Assembly (NCBI RefSeq): GCF_019457885.1
Contig: NZ_JAHZST010000012.1
Span: forward strand, 1 to 64,000
DNA length: 64,000 bases
From: Shewanella nanhaiensis
Lineage (GTDB): Bacteria; Pseudomonadota; Gammaproteobacteria; Enterobacterales; Shewanellaceae
Direction of reading: 5' to 3'
Below are positions 44,573-54,218 of this stretch, one piece after another. The stretch's first letter is position 1; every line of letters starts with the position of its first letter. Position numbers and translations under genes: made by a program. The notes under the pieces were generated by a model. The model searched no databases. It saw nothing but the letters and a program-made list of their open reading frames with translations, and was not told where the DNA came from.

Positions 44573-46672
44573 ATGGATGTTAAAGCAAGCCTAGGTCAGT
44601 TTAAAAATATTAAACCTGCTCATTTTAAAGGGGTGGGGACTCCACTACTTGTACTGGCAGCCTTGGCGATGATTGTGCTGCCAATACCTGCATTTCTGCT
44701 TGATATCCTGTTTTCTTTTAATATCTCATTAGCATTAGTTATTTTACTTGTGGCTATCTATACGGATAGACCATTAGATTTTGCTGCTTTCCCTAGTGTT
44801 CTGTTGGTTGCGACTCTCTTGCGGTTAGCACTTAATGTCGCTTCGACTCGAGTGGTATTACTTGAAGGGCATAATGGCGGCGATGCTGCTGGTAAAGTGA
44901 TTGAAGCCTTTGGCTCAGTGGTCATTGGCGGTAACTACGCCGTGGGTTTGGTTGTATTTTTAATCCTCATTATTATCAACTTTGCCGTTGTAACAAAAGG
45001 TGCTGGTCGAATTTCAGAGGTGAGCGCTCGCTTTACCTTGGATGCTATGCCGGGCAAGCAGATGGCCATTGATGCCGATCTAAATGCGGGGGTGCTCAAT
45101 CAAGACCAAGCTAGAATACGACGGGCTGAAGTGACAAAAGAAGCCGACTTCTATGGTGCGATGGATGGTGCTTCTAAATTTGTAAAAGGTGATGCCATAG
45201 CGGGAATAATGATCTTAGTGATTAATATACTAGGTGGCTTTGTCATTGGTATGGTTCAGCACGATCTTGATTTTTCAACTGCGGTTGAGATCTACACTCT
45301 GCTTACCATTGGTGACGGCCTAGTGGCTCAAATTCCTGGTTTGCTACTTTCAATCGCCGCTGCATTAATGGTGACACGTCAAAACGAGTCTGGTGACATG
45401 GGCCAGATGATGATGAGCCAGATGTTTGACAGTCCTAAGTCAATTGCTATCGCATCAGGTGTGTTATTGATTATGGGGATTGTACCAGGCATGCCCCATT
45501 TTGCTTTTATCTCTTTCGGCATAATCACGGCTTCTATCGCTTATTTTCTTCATCGAAAACAAGAGAGTAAGCGAGCGCATGCATTAGAACTTGCGCAGAA
45601 GTCTCCTGCTGAAACTGCTGACGCTAAACCAAAAGAGTTAAGTTGGGATGATGTACAACATGTTGACACTATTGGTTTAGAGGTGGGGTACCGTTTAATT
45701 CCTCTTGTTGATAAAGGCCAAGGCGGTGAACTGCTTGGTCGAATAAAGGGGGTGCGTAAGAAGCTTTCTCAAGAACTGGGCTTTTTAGTGCCGGCTGTGC
45801 ATATACGCGATAATTTAGACCTCTCTCCAAACAGCTATCGAATCTCTTTAATGGGAGTTGCCTCCGGTGAAGCTGATATCAGACACGATTGTGAGTTAGC
45901 GATTAACCCAGGTCAGGTGTACGGCAAACTTGATGGAGTTGAAACCACAGATCCTGCTTTTGGCTTAGAGGCCGTTTGGATCGCCCCAGAGCTAAGAGAA
46001 CATGCGCAATCATTAGGTTACACCGTTGTAGATGCTGCCACGGTTGTTGCTACTCATTTAAGCCAACTATTGACGAATAATGCGGCCAAGTTACTTGGCT
46101 ATGAAGAGGTTCAGCAGTTGATGGATATGCTGAAGAAGCACTCTCCTAAGCTTGTTGATGGATTTATTCCTGATGTTATGCCCTTAGGTACTGTGGTGAA
46201 AGTGATGCAGAATCTACTTAATGAAGGAGTGTCGATCCGCGACCTTAAGACGATAGTACAAACTTTGTTAGAGTATGGGCCAAAGAGTGCAGATACAGAA
46301 GTGCTTACTGCAGCGGTTCGAATTTCGCTAAAACGTATGATTGTTCAGGAGATCAGCGGGCCTGAAACTGAAATCCCTGTCATAACTTTGGCGCCAGAGT
46401 TGGAACAGATGTTGCATCAGTCTATGCAAGCGACAGGGGGGGAAGGTCCGAATATCGAACCGAGTCTTGCTGAACGAATGCAGAAGTCTTTAGAAGATGC
46501 ATCACAAAGGCAAGAGATGATAGGGCAGCCCGCAATATTGCTTACTTCAGGTATGCTACGTTCAACCCTATCTAGGTTTGTTAAGCATACAATCCCGAAT
46601 CTAAGGGTTATCTCCTATCAGGAAGTACCCGATGAAAAGCAGATAAGAATAGTGTCTGCAGTTGGCCAGTAG
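44573..46672 (+). CDS. flhA: FlhA, export gate protein
   Basis: FlhA forms the nonameric export channel ring that receives chaperone-substrate complexes. The protein has about eight membrane helices (to ~330) with the FHIPEP signature region (LLRLALNVASTRVVLL) and a large cytoplasmic domain. I chose ATG 44573 (699 residues, MDVKASLGQF), since an ATG at 44549 would lie only about 3 bases after the predicted transcription start, and the shorter form lines up with other FlhA proteins. The ribosome site is weak for both. Confidence 0.93.
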   Translation: MDVKASLGQFKNIKPAHFKGVGTPLLVLAALAMIVLPIPAFLLDILFSFNISLALVILLVAIYTDRPLDFAAFPSVLLVATLLRLALNVASTRVVLLEGHNGGDAAGKVIEAFGSVVIGGNYAVGLVVFLILIIINFAVVTKGAGRISEVSARFTLDAMPGKQMAIDADLNAGVLNQDQARIRRAEVTKEADFYGAMDGASKFVKGDAIAGIMILVINILGGFVIGMVQHDLDFSTAVEIYTLLTIGDGLVAQIPGLLLSIAAALMVTRQNESGDMGQMMMSQMFDSPKSIAIASGVLLIMGIVPGMPHFAFISFGIITASIAYFLHRKQESKRAHALELAQKSPAETADAKPKELSWDDVQHVDTIGLEVGYRLIPLVDKGQGGELLGRIKGVRKKLSQELGFLVPAVHIRDNLDLSPNSYRISLMGVASGEADIRHDCELAINPGQVYGKLDGVETTDPAFGLEAVWIAPELREHAQSLGYTVVDAATVVATHLSQLLTNNAAKLLGYEEVQQLMDMLKKHSPKLVDGFIPDVMPLGTVVKVMQNLLNEGVSIRDLKTIVQTLLEYGPKSADTEVLTAAVRISLKRMIVQEISGPETEIPVITLAPELEQMLHQSMQATGGEGPNIEPSLAERMQKSLEDASQRQEMIGQPAILLTSGMLRSTLSRFVKHTIPNLRVISYQEVPDEKQIRIVSAVGQ

Positions 46673-46683
46673 AGGGTGTGTAA

Positions 46684-48087
46684 GTGAAGATTAAACGATT
46701 TTTAGCAAAAGATATGCGCACAGCCCTAGCTCAAGTCAAAGAGACTCTAGGCTCTGATGCTGTCATTATGTCAAATAAAAAAGTGACAGGTGGCATTGAA
46801 ATTGTGGCGGCAGTTGATTATGACGAACCTAAGCCCAATTTACAGAAAGCTCCAAAGGCACCGGCGACGCCAAGCTTCATGGATCTGGCTGAAGAGAAGA
46901 TATCGCTGGGTTTTAAAAGACCAGTAAGAACCGAAACTAAGGCAAATCCTGCCCCGGCTGCAGACTCCTTACAAGCATTACTTGAGCGACAGCAAAGTAG
47001 AGTGAACCAACAAGCTAGCAATAAAAGTGCTGAGCTGGAGATGCCTGACTGGGCGAAAGGGTTACAAGCTCCTGAGGTAAAGAAAGTAGCTCCTGAGGTT
47101 GAACCCCAGCAATATACGCAAAGAAACCATGGGAATTCGAAAGCTAATTCAGGGTCTAATCAAGAGATGGATGCCATGCGTGAAGAGCTGGCATCGCTAC
47201 GTAATTTACTGACACATCAAGTGACCTCTCTATTATCTGAGCAGAAAAGCCGTACAAACCCAGTGGGCGCCATGTTAGAAAGTAAGCTGTTAGAAGCTGA
47301 GTTTTCTCCAATGGTAGCGACAAAACTATCAGATTTAAGTGAACACTATCAGCCTGCTGAATTAGTCAAAGCTTTGCCTCGTTGCTTAGCAAATATGCTC
47401 GATAATCAGGGAGATGATATTGTTCGTCAAGGTGGTGTTGTTGCTTTTGTCGGTCCAACTGGAGTAGGTAAAACAACCACAGTGGCAAAGTTAGCCGCTC
47501 GATTTGCTGCACACCATGGTTCAGATCAAGTTGCACTGATAACAACAGATCATTATCGTATTGGAGCCTTTGAGCAATTGGCAACCTATGGCAAAATAAT
47601 GGGGTGCCCAGTTAAGCAGGCTCATGATCTCAATGAGTTGGAACAAATTCTTTATCAGTTCCGTAATCGCAAGCTAGTATTGATAGATACAGCGGGTATG
47701 GGACAAAGAGATCTAAGACTTTTTCAACAACTAGATAATTTAGCTGCAAATAGCAGATTACCTATCAGGAGTTATCTGGTACTGTCAGCAACAGGACAGA
47801 GAAGAGTATTAGAAGATGCTGTCGCACAATTTAAGCGAATTCCGCTTTCGGGGGCCGTGTTAACTAAACTTGATGAGTCAGTTTCTTTAGCGCCAGCGTT
47901 AAGCGTATTGATACAAAGTGGGTTACCATTAAGTTATGTTACTGATGGTCAAAGGGTTCCTGAAGATATGCAAGTTGCTGATACATTAGCATTAGCAAAC
48001 AAAGCGCTGTCAGTGTTAAACAGGAAAGAACAAGCAATAGAACAAAACAGTGAGCGCTCTGAAGAAAGGGCCTATGCATTTGAGTAA
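46684..48087 (+). CDS. flhF: FlhF, polar flagellum placement GTPase
   Basis: FlhF is an SRP-type GTPase that marks the pole where the flagellum is built. The 467-residue protein has a basic N-terminus (KIKRFLAKDMRTAL), a variable linker (about 55-170) and the NG domain with GPTGVGKTTTVAKLAARF, then IDTAGMGQRD and LTKLDES. GTG start; 11 bases after flhA. Confidence 0.96.
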   Translation: MKIKRFLAKDMRTALAQVKETLGSDAVIMSNKKVTGGIEIVAAVDYDEPKPNLQKAPKAPATPSFMDLAEEKISLGFKRPVRTETKANPAPAADSLQALLERQQSRVNQQASNKSAELEMPDWAKGLQAPEVKKVAPEVEPQQYTQRNHGNSKANSGSNQEMDAMREELASLRNLLTHQVTSLLSEQKSRTNPVGAMLESKLLEAEFSPMVATKLSDLSEHYQPAELVKALPRCLANMLDNQGDDIVRQGGVVAFVGPTGVGKTTTVAKLAARFAAHHGSDQVALITTDHYRIGAFEQLATYGKIMGCPVKQAHDLNELEQILYQFRNRKLVLIDTAGMGQRDLRLFQQLDNLAANSRLPIRSYLVLSATGQRRVLEDAVAQFKRIPLSGAVLTKLDESVSLAPALSVLIQSGLPLSYVTDGQRVPEDMQVADTLALANKALSVLNRKEQAIEQNSERSEERAYAFE

Positions 48088-48091
48088 AGTG

Positions 48092-48973
48092 ATGACTCGG
48101 GATCAAGCAAGTGGTTTACGTATGATGAATCAACCATATAACGATAAAGTAAAAGTAATAGCGGTTTCTGGTGGTAAGGGTGGCGTTGGTAAAACCAGTG
48201 TGTCAATTAACACAGCTGTTGCATTGGCAGAGAAAGGTAAGCGGGTTTTAGTTTTAGATGCGGATTTAGGACTAGCCAACGTTGATATTATGCTTGGGCT
48301 TCGTGCTGAGCGTAACTTGTCTCATGTATTATCCGGTGATGTTGAACTGGATGATATCATTGTGCGTGGTCCTAAAGGCATTGGAATCATTCCTGCGACC
48401 TCCGGTACTCAAGCAATGGTGGAACTCTCTTCTGCTCAGCATGCTGGGCTTATTCGTGCATTTAGTGAGATGCGCACTCAGTTTGATGTCTTGATTGTTG
48501 ATACAGCAGCTGGGATTTCAGATATGGTGCTGAGCTTCTCCCGTGCATCGCAAGATGTATTGGTCGTTGTGTGCGATGAACCTACCTCTATCACTGATGC
48601 CTATGCGCTTATAAAAATATTAAGTAGAGAGCATGGCGTCTTTCGCTTTAAAATAGTTGCAAATATGGTGCGAAGTTTACGGGAAGGTATGGAACTCTTT
48701 GCTAAGCTTAGTAAAGTTACAGATCGTTTCTTAGATGTCGCATTAGAATTGGTCGCTACAATTCCTTTCGATGAAAACTTGCGAAAATCTGTACGTAAGC
48801 AAAAATTGGTTGTAGAAGCGTTTCCAAAGTCGCCTGCCACCATCGCTTACCATGGCTTAGCAAATAAGATTATTAGCTGGCCTATTCCTCAACAACCAGG
48901 AGGACATTTAGAGTTCTTTGTTGAGCGATTAGTACAGAAGCCAGAGTATCAAGAGGACAGAGCGAGTGAGTAA
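48092..48973 (+). CDS. flhG: FlhG (FleN), flagellar number control ATPase
   Basis: FlhG is a MinD-like ATPase that limits flagella to one per pole and inhibits FlrA. The protein has the DQASGLR motif (residues 4-10) at the N-terminus, known in FlhG proteins to stimulate FlhF, then the deviant Walker A SGGKGGVGKTSVSIN, and a C-terminal amphipathic membrane helix (about 270-285). I chose ATG 48092 (293 residues) to keep the usual short N-terminus; ATG 48074 behind AGGG is the alternative. Confidence 0.94.
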   Translation: MTRDQASGLRMMNQPYNDKVKVIAVSGGKGGVGKTSVSINTAVALAEKGKRVLVLDADLGLANVDIMLGLRAERNLSHVLSGDVELDDIIVRGPKGIGIIPATSGTQAMVELSSAQHAGLIRAFSEMRTQFDVLIVDTAAGISDMVLSFSRASQDVLVVVCDEPTSITDAYALIKILSREHGVFRFKIVANMVRSLREGMELFAKLSKVTDRFLDVALELVATIPFDENLRKSVRKQKLVVEAFPKSPATIAYHGLANKIISWPIPQQPGGHLEFFVERLVQKPEYQEDRASE

Positions 48974-49694
48974 AACCGCTGCGTATACTTGTTTAGATAA
49001 TAAAGCTTCAATCGTTGAACAGTATGCTCCATTGGTTAAAAAGATTGCTCACCATCTTTTAGCGCGCTTACCAGCGTCAGTTCAAATTGATGACCTGTTA
49101 CAGGCAGGGATGATGGGGTTACTCGAAGCTTCTACAAATTTTGATGGCAGTAAAGGCGCAAAATTTGAAACCTTTGCTGGAATACGGATCCGTGGCTCTA
49201 TGCTTGATGAGATACGCCGTGGAGACTGGGTTCCAAGGTCGGTACATCGAAATCAGAGGCGTGTTGCTCAAGTTATCGATGAGTTAGAACAAGAGCTAGG
49301 AAGAGATGCAAAAGACACTGAAATTGCTCAAAGACTTGATATATCGCTAAATGAGTACCACCATATTCTTAATGATGTTTCAGTTGGAAAGGTGGTTGGA
49401 ATTGAAGATTTAGGCGTGTCACTTGATGTTGTTGGTCAAGCAGAGGAGCGAAAGGATGACACTTTTGAATCGATTGCTGATGTTGAGTTTCATACAGCCT
49501 TGGTTGAAGCGATTAAGCTTTTACCAGAAAGAGATGGATTAGTTTTGTCGCTTTACTATGATGAAGCGTTAAATTTAAAAGAGATTGGGTCCATTCTTGA
49601 AGTTAGTGAGTCACGAGTTAGCCAGATACTAAGTCAGGCAATGCTCAGACTAAAAGCTAAACTTAAGCATTGGACAAATAATAAGATCACGTAA
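48966..49694 (+). CDS. fliA: FliA, sigma-28 factor
   Basis: FliA directs RNA polymerase to late flagellar promoters, including those found here before flgM, flaB and flgO. The 242-residue protein has regions 2 (GMMGLLEASTNFDGSKGAKFETFAGIRIRGSMLDEIR area), 3 and 4 (LKEIGSILEVSESRVSQILSQAM). GTG start overlapping flhG by 8 bases. Confidence 0.97.
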   Translation: MSKTAAYTCLDNKASIVEQYAPLVKKIAHHLLARLPASVQIDDLLQAGMMGLLEASTNFDGSKGAKFETFAGIRIRGSMLDEIRRGDWVPRSVHRNQRRVAQVIDELEQELGRDAKDTEIAQRLDISLNEYHHILNDVSVGKVVGIEDLGVSLDVVGQAEERKDDTFESIADVEFHTALVEAIKLLPERDGLVLSLYYDEALNLKEIGSILEVSESRVSQILSQAMLRLKAKLKHWTNNKIT

Positions 49695-49723
49695 GTAATA
49701 ATTAGAGCTCCGCGGAGGACACT

Positions 49724-50107
49724 TTGGACAAGAATATGAAGATTCTCGTTGTTGACGACTTCTCAACAATGAGGCGTATCATCAAGAACTTGTTAAGGGA
49801 CTTGGGTTTTAACAACACTCAGGAAGCTGATGACGGTTCCACAGCATTACCTATGCTGCAAAAAGGCGATTTTGATTTTGTCGTTACCGATTGGAATATG
49901 CCAGGAATGCAAGGTATTGATCTATTGAAAGCCATTCGTGCTGACGATGAATTAAAGAATATTCCTGTATTAATGGTGACTGCTGAAGCTAAGAGAGAGC
50001 AGATCATTGCAGCGGCTCAGGCTGGTGTTAATGGTTATGTTGTCAAGCCGTTTACAGCTGCAACATTGAAAGAGAAGTTAGACAAAATTTTCGAACGACT
50101 CGGTTAA
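49724..50107 (+). CDS. cheY: CheY response regulator
   Basis: CheY-P binds FliM/FliN to change motor direction. The 127-residue single receiver domain has VVDDFSTMRRI, phosphoacceptor in VTDWNMPGMQG, Thr in MVTAEAK and Lys in VVKPF. TTG start, with GGAGG 6 bases upstream. First chemotaxis gene after fliA. Confidence 0.97.
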   Translation: MDKNMKILVVDDFSTMRRIIKNLLRDLGFNNTQEADDGSTALPMLQKGDFDFVVTDWNMPGMQGIDLLKAIRADDELKNIPVLMVTAEAKREQIIAAAQAGVNGYVVKPFTAATLKEKLDKIFERLG

Positions 50108-50120
50108 TCAAGGTTGTGTT

Positions 50121-50858
50121 ATGCAGGCTACTACTTCGGGGTTAATCTCACTAGAACAAGCTAGCAAACTTGTAGACCTGCTTACTCAGGGTGAGCAGGA
50201 GCAAGCTGATGACTTGGTCAGAGAAATTGCAACACCTATCCAAAAAGAACTATTCGATGAGGTTGGAAGACTAACTCGACAGCTACACAGCGCTATTGTT
50301 GATTTTCAAGTTGATGACAGACTGGTGACTTTAGCAAGCACTGAGATCCCAGATGCTAAAGAGCGCTTAAATTATGTCATCGATATGACAGAGCAAGCTG
50401 CTAATAAAACCATGGATGCTGTTGAAGAGTGTTTGCCTCTTGCTGATGTGCTAACTACAAATATTCAGTCGGTTAAGCCTAAATGGGCGAAACTGATGAA
50501 GCGAGATATTGAACTGACTGAATTTAAAAAACTATGTCACGATGTTGAGCAATTTGTTGAGCAGAGTGAGCAAGATTCTATACGCCTCAAAGAGCTATTA
50601 AATCAAATATTGTTGGCCCAAGATTTTCAGGATTTGACGGGGCAGATTATCCGCAGGGTGATCGATTTAGTTCGAGAAGTAGAGAGTAATTTAGTTTCGA
50701 TGTTGACCGTATTTGGTGAGCAATCTGTTGTCGATAGTTTACCTACGTCGGAAACAGGCATTGAAGCTGAAGGACCGATAGTGAACGCAGAGGAACGAGA
50801 AGATGTCGTAGCTGGTCAAGATGAAGTTGATGATCTGCTATCGAGTCTAGGTTTCTAA
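50121..50858 (+). CDS. cheZ: CheZ phosphatase
   Basis: CheZ dephosphorylates CheY-P. The 245-residue protein is a long helical hairpin with the catalytic region ILLAQDFQDLTGQIIRRVI (Asp and Gln of the DFQDLTGQ motif) and the C-terminal CheY-binding peptide DEVDDLLSSLGF after an acidic linker. It lies 13 bases after cheY. Confidence 0.97.
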   Translation: MQATTSGLISLEQASKLVDLLTQGEQEQADDLVREIATPIQKELFDEVGRLTRQLHSAIVDFQVDDRLVTLASTEIPDAKERLNYVIDMTEQAANKTMDAVEECLPLADVLTTNIQSVKPKWAKLMKRDIELTEFKKLCHDVEQFVEQSEQDSIRLKELLNQILLAQDFQDLTGQIIRRVIDLVREVESNLVSMLTVFGEQSVVDSLPTSETGIEAEGPIVNAEEREDVVAGQDEVDDLLSSLGF

Positions 50859-50873
50859 TTAGGAGTCAAATTA

Positions 50874-53075
50874 ATGTCATTTGATGTTGATGAAGAGATA
50901 CTGCAGGACTTTTTGATAGAAGCGGGTGAGATTTTAGAGCTTTTATCAGAACAGTTGGTCACTTTGGAGAATAATCCAGAGGATACGGAACTGCTAAATG
51001 CCATTTTCCGTGGGTTTCATACGGTCAAAGGGGGGGCTGGTTTTCTCAGTTTGAACCCTATGGTCGATATATGCCATGAAGCTGAAAATACGTTTGACCT
51101 ACTTCGTACAGGTAAGCGTGATGTTTCTGCGGAATTGATGGATATTATTTTGCATGCTGTCGATGCCATCAACTCAATGTTTGCTCAAACGCAGGCGGGT
51201 GAGGAACAAGATTCTGCCGATCCTGATCTTCTTGCTAATTTGAAACTTCTCAGTGCAGGTAAGTTATTACCTAATGAAGGTGGAGCAGATGCCGTTGAAG
51301 AGAGTTCTGAAACAGATAACTCAGCTGCGGAAATATTTGAGGAGCCAGCTCAAGATGAAGCTGAAGTAGACTCAGATCAAGGCATTGATCTATTTGATGA
51401 AGAGCCAGCCTCAGGCGATGGTGATAGTAGTATTGATGAAATTGATGAGTCTGAGTTTGAAGCACTGCTTGATGCTCTTCATGGAAGCGCAAATGGTGCG
51501 GATAAATCTTCAACAGAGCAAACTAGCGAATCAAGTTCAAATGATGATATTACTGATGATGAATTTGAATCGTTACTGGATAATCTCCATGGCTCTGGCA
51601 AATTTAAAGCTAATGAACAAGCTGCTAAAGTGGAGGAAACTCCGCCACCTCCGGTCGATTCTGATGACATTTCGGATGATGAGTTTGAAAAGTTGCTTGA
51701 TGAATTACATGGTTCTGGTTCACCCAAAAATGTCAGTGAGCCAGCCCCAGCAGCGGTAGAAAAGAAAGCTAAGCCTGAGAAAGTTGTACCTACTGAGCCT
51801 GTTCCTAAAGATGTACCTGTTCCCAAAGCTGCACCAGCTCCTAAAGCTAATGCAGCACCTAAAGCAGCAGGAGCTAAACCTGCAGCTACCAATATGCCTC
51901 AGGCTGAAACGACGGTGAGGGTTGATACTGCTCGTCTCGATCAGATTATGAACATGGTTGGTGAGCTTGTTTTGGTGAGAAATAGATTGCTTAGCCTTGG
52001 CATCGCTCGTGATGATGAGGAGATGTCTAAAGCTTTGGCAAATCTCGACCTAGTGACAGCCGATCTACAGGGTGCAGTCATGAAGACTCGTATGCAGCCA
52101 ATCAAGAAGGTGTTTGGCCGCTTCCCACGTGTTGTCAGAGATTTGGCTCGTACACTGAAAAAAGAGATCGATCTTAATATGATTGGTGAAGATACCGATC
52201 TAGATAAAAACCTTGTAGAAGCACTGGCAGATCCACTAGTCCACTTAGTGAGAAACTCAGTTGACCATGGTATTGAGATGCCGGATGTGCGAGAGGAAAC
52301 AGGAAAGTCCAGAACCGGTACAATTACCTTGTCTGCAAGTCAGGAAGGCGATCATATCTTGCTTAAAATTGAGGATGATGGCGCTGGAATGGACCCCGTA
52401 AAGCTGAAAGAGATCGCTATCAGTCGTGGGGTGCTGGATGAAGATGCTGCATCGCGTATGTCCGATACTGAAGCTTATAATTTGATTTTTGCTCCTGGTT
52501 TCTCTACCAAGGTTGAGATCTCAGATATCTCAGGTCGTGGTGTTGGCATGGACGTGGTTAAAACACGTATTGCCCAACTCAATGGTACGATTCATATCGA
52601 TTCCATGAAAGGGAAAGGCACGGTATTAGAGATCAAGGTTCCACTTACTCTGGCTATTATGCCTACGTTAATGGTTGAGGTTGCTACTCAGGTTTTCGCC
52701 TTGCCTTTATCGAGTGTGAGTGAGATCTTCCATTTAGATTTAACCAAAACAAATATTGTTGATGGTCAGTTGACCGTCATTGTTAGGCAAAAAGCGGTGC
52801 CACTATTTTATTTAGAACACTGGTTGAGCCGAGACCCAAGCGCATTGGTGCATGGAGATAAAGAGCACGGACATGTTGTTATTGTTCAGTTAGGTACCAG
52901 ACAGATAGGTTTTGTGGTTGACTCTTTGATCGGCCAAGAAGAGGTGGTGATTAAGCCACTAGGTACCCTGTTGCATGGCACTCCAGGAATGGCTGGTGCA
53001 ACAATTACATCCGATGGCGGAATAGCTCTTATTCTTGATATTCCTGGTTTATTAAGTAATTACGCAAAAAAATAA
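50874..53075 (+). CDS. cheA: CheA histidine kinase
   Basis: CheA is the chemotaxis kinase. The 733-residue protein has P1 with phosphoacceptor His49 (FHTVKGGAGF), a long linker (about 140-340), the dimerisation domain, an ATPase domain with HLVRNSVDHGIE and GRGVGMDVV, and a CheW-like P5 domain. The linker carries three copies of a short acidic motif (DDEFExLLDxLHGSG) centred at residues 194, 230 and 270. In Vibrio, the CheA region before P3 contains the segment bound by ParP and ParC, both encoded here, so these copies may serve array positioning; this is inference. The linker ends in an Ala/Pro/Lys-rich stretch (about 290-340). Confidence 0.97.
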   Translation: MSFDVDEEILQDFLIEAGEILELLSEQLVTLENNPEDTELLNAIFRGFHTVKGGAGFLSLNPMVDICHEAENTFDLLRTGKRDVSAELMDIILHAVDAINSMFAQTQAGEEQDSADPDLLANLKLLSAGKLLPNEGGADAVEESSETDNSAAEIFEEPAQDEAEVDSDQGIDLFDEEPASGDGDSSIDEIDESEFEALLDALHGSANGADKSSTEQTSESSSNDDITDDEFESLLDNLHGSGKFKANEQAAKVEETPPPPVDSDDISDDEFEKLLDELHGSGSPKNVSEPAPAAVEKKAKPEKVVPTEPVPKDVPVPKAAPAPKANAAPKAAGAKPAATNMPQAETTVRVDTARLDQIMNMVGELVLVRNRLLSLGIARDDEEMSKALANLDLVTADLQGAVMKTRMQPIKKVFGRFPRVVRDLARTLKKEIDLNMIGEDTDLDKNLVEALADPLVHLVRNSVDHGIEMPDVREETGKSRTGTITLSASQEGDHILLKIEDDGAGMDPVKLKEIAISRGVLDEDAASRMSDTEAYNLIFAPGFSTKVEISDISGRGVGMDVVKTRIAQLNGTIHIDSMKGKGTVLEIKVPLTLAIMPTLMVEVATQVFALPLSSVSEIFHLDLTKTNIVDGQLTVIVRQKAVPLFYLEHWLSRDPSALVHGDKEHGHVVIVQLGTRQIGFVVDSLIGQEEVVIKPLGTLLHGTPGMAGATITSDGGIALILDIPGLLSNYAKK

Positions 53076-53099
53076 AACTAAATGCGGATAGGAAATTGA

Positions 53100-54218
53100 A
53101 TGAGCATTAAAGTTCTCGTTGTTGACGATTCAAGTTTTTTTCGTCGAAGGGTGAGTGAAATTGTTTCTAAAGACCCTGATTTAGAAGTCATTGGCACTGC
53201 AGTTAATGGAGCTGAAGCAGTAAAAATGGCGGCAGAGTTAAAACCTAATGTCATTACCATGGATATAGAGATGCCGGTAATGGATGGTATTTCTGCTGTG
53301 CGGGAGATAATGGCAAATACCCCAGTTCCTATTTTGATGTTTTCCTCTCTGACACATGATGGCGCAAAAGCAACGTTGGACGCTTTAGAAGCGGGGGCGC
53401 TAGATTTTTTGCCAAAACGTTTCGAGGATATTGCAACCAATAAAGATGAAGCAATACGGCTATTACAGCAAAGGATTAAAACCATTGGGCGTAGAAGGGT
53501 TTATAAGCCAATTACTCCTTCTGTAACTAAATCAGCGCCAACACCTGTGTCAAGGCCTTTGACAACATCTGTCGCACCAAGAGCTGTAAGTGGTTCGGCA
53601 GCATCTCCTAAACCTAGTATTATTAATCGTGCCTCCGGTAAAAAATATAGAATATTATTGATAGGTACATCAACAGGTGGTCCTGTTGCGCTGCAAAAGA
53701 TATTGACTAAATTTCCGCAAAATTACCCTCATCCCATCTTGTTGATCCAGCATATGCCTGCAGCCTTTACGCCTGCTTTTGCTTCTCGCTTAAATGCCTT
53801 ATGTAAAATAGAGGTAAAGGAAGCTGTGTCAGGAGATCAATTAAAAGCTGGTCACGCCTATTTAGCCCCAGGTGGAATGCAGATGATGCTAGAACGTGCC
53901 GGTACTCATGGTCGCTTGAAGATTGTTGCTGGAAGTGAAGATATGAATTACAAACCATCAGTGGATATCACTTTTGCTTCAGTGTCTAAAGTACTAGGCA
54001 AAGATACATTAGCTGTTATTTTAACTGGGATGGGAGCCGATGGTAGAGAAGGTTCACGTATGTTGAAAACCTCTGGAGCGACAATTTGGGCACAAGATGA
54101 GGCTTCATGTATTGTGTATGGTATGCCGCAAGCTGTAACTGCTGCTGGCCTTTCAAGTCAGTCTATAGGGCTTGAACAGATGGCAGATGCTATTTTACGA
54201 GAGTCATCAAATGGCTAA
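53100..54218 (+). CDS. cheB: CheB methylesterase
   Basis: CheB removes methyl groups from receptors, activated by CheA. The 372-residue protein has a receiver domain (1-125, VVDDSSFFRR, MDIEMPVMDG) and a methylesterase domain with catalytic Ser in GTSTGGP, His in IQHMPAAFT and Asp in TGMGADGREG. Its end overlaps the next gene by 8 bases. Confidence 0.96.
   Translation: MSIKVLVVDDSSFFRRRVSEIVSKDPDLEVIGTAVNGAEAVKMAAELKPNVITMDIEMPVMDGISAVREIMANTPVPILMFSSLTHDGAKATLDALEAGALDFLPKRFEDIATNKDEAIRLLQQRIKTIGRRRVYKPITPSVTKSAPTPVSRPLTTSVAPRAVSGSAASPKPSIINRASGKKYRILLIGTSTGGPVALQKILTKFPQNYPHPILLIQHMPAAFTPAFASRLNALCKIEVKEAVSGDQLKAGHAYLAPGGMQMMLERAGTHGRLKIVAGSEDMNYKPSVDITFASVSKVLGKDTLAVILTGMGADGREGSRMLKTSGATIWAQDEASCIVYGMPQAVTAAGLSSQSIGLEQMADAILRESSNG

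Noticed and set aside
51479..51892. Minus-strand frame of 137 codons within cheA
   Set aside because: It mirrors the Ala/Pro/Lys-rich linker of CheA and is low complexity; a shadow frame.
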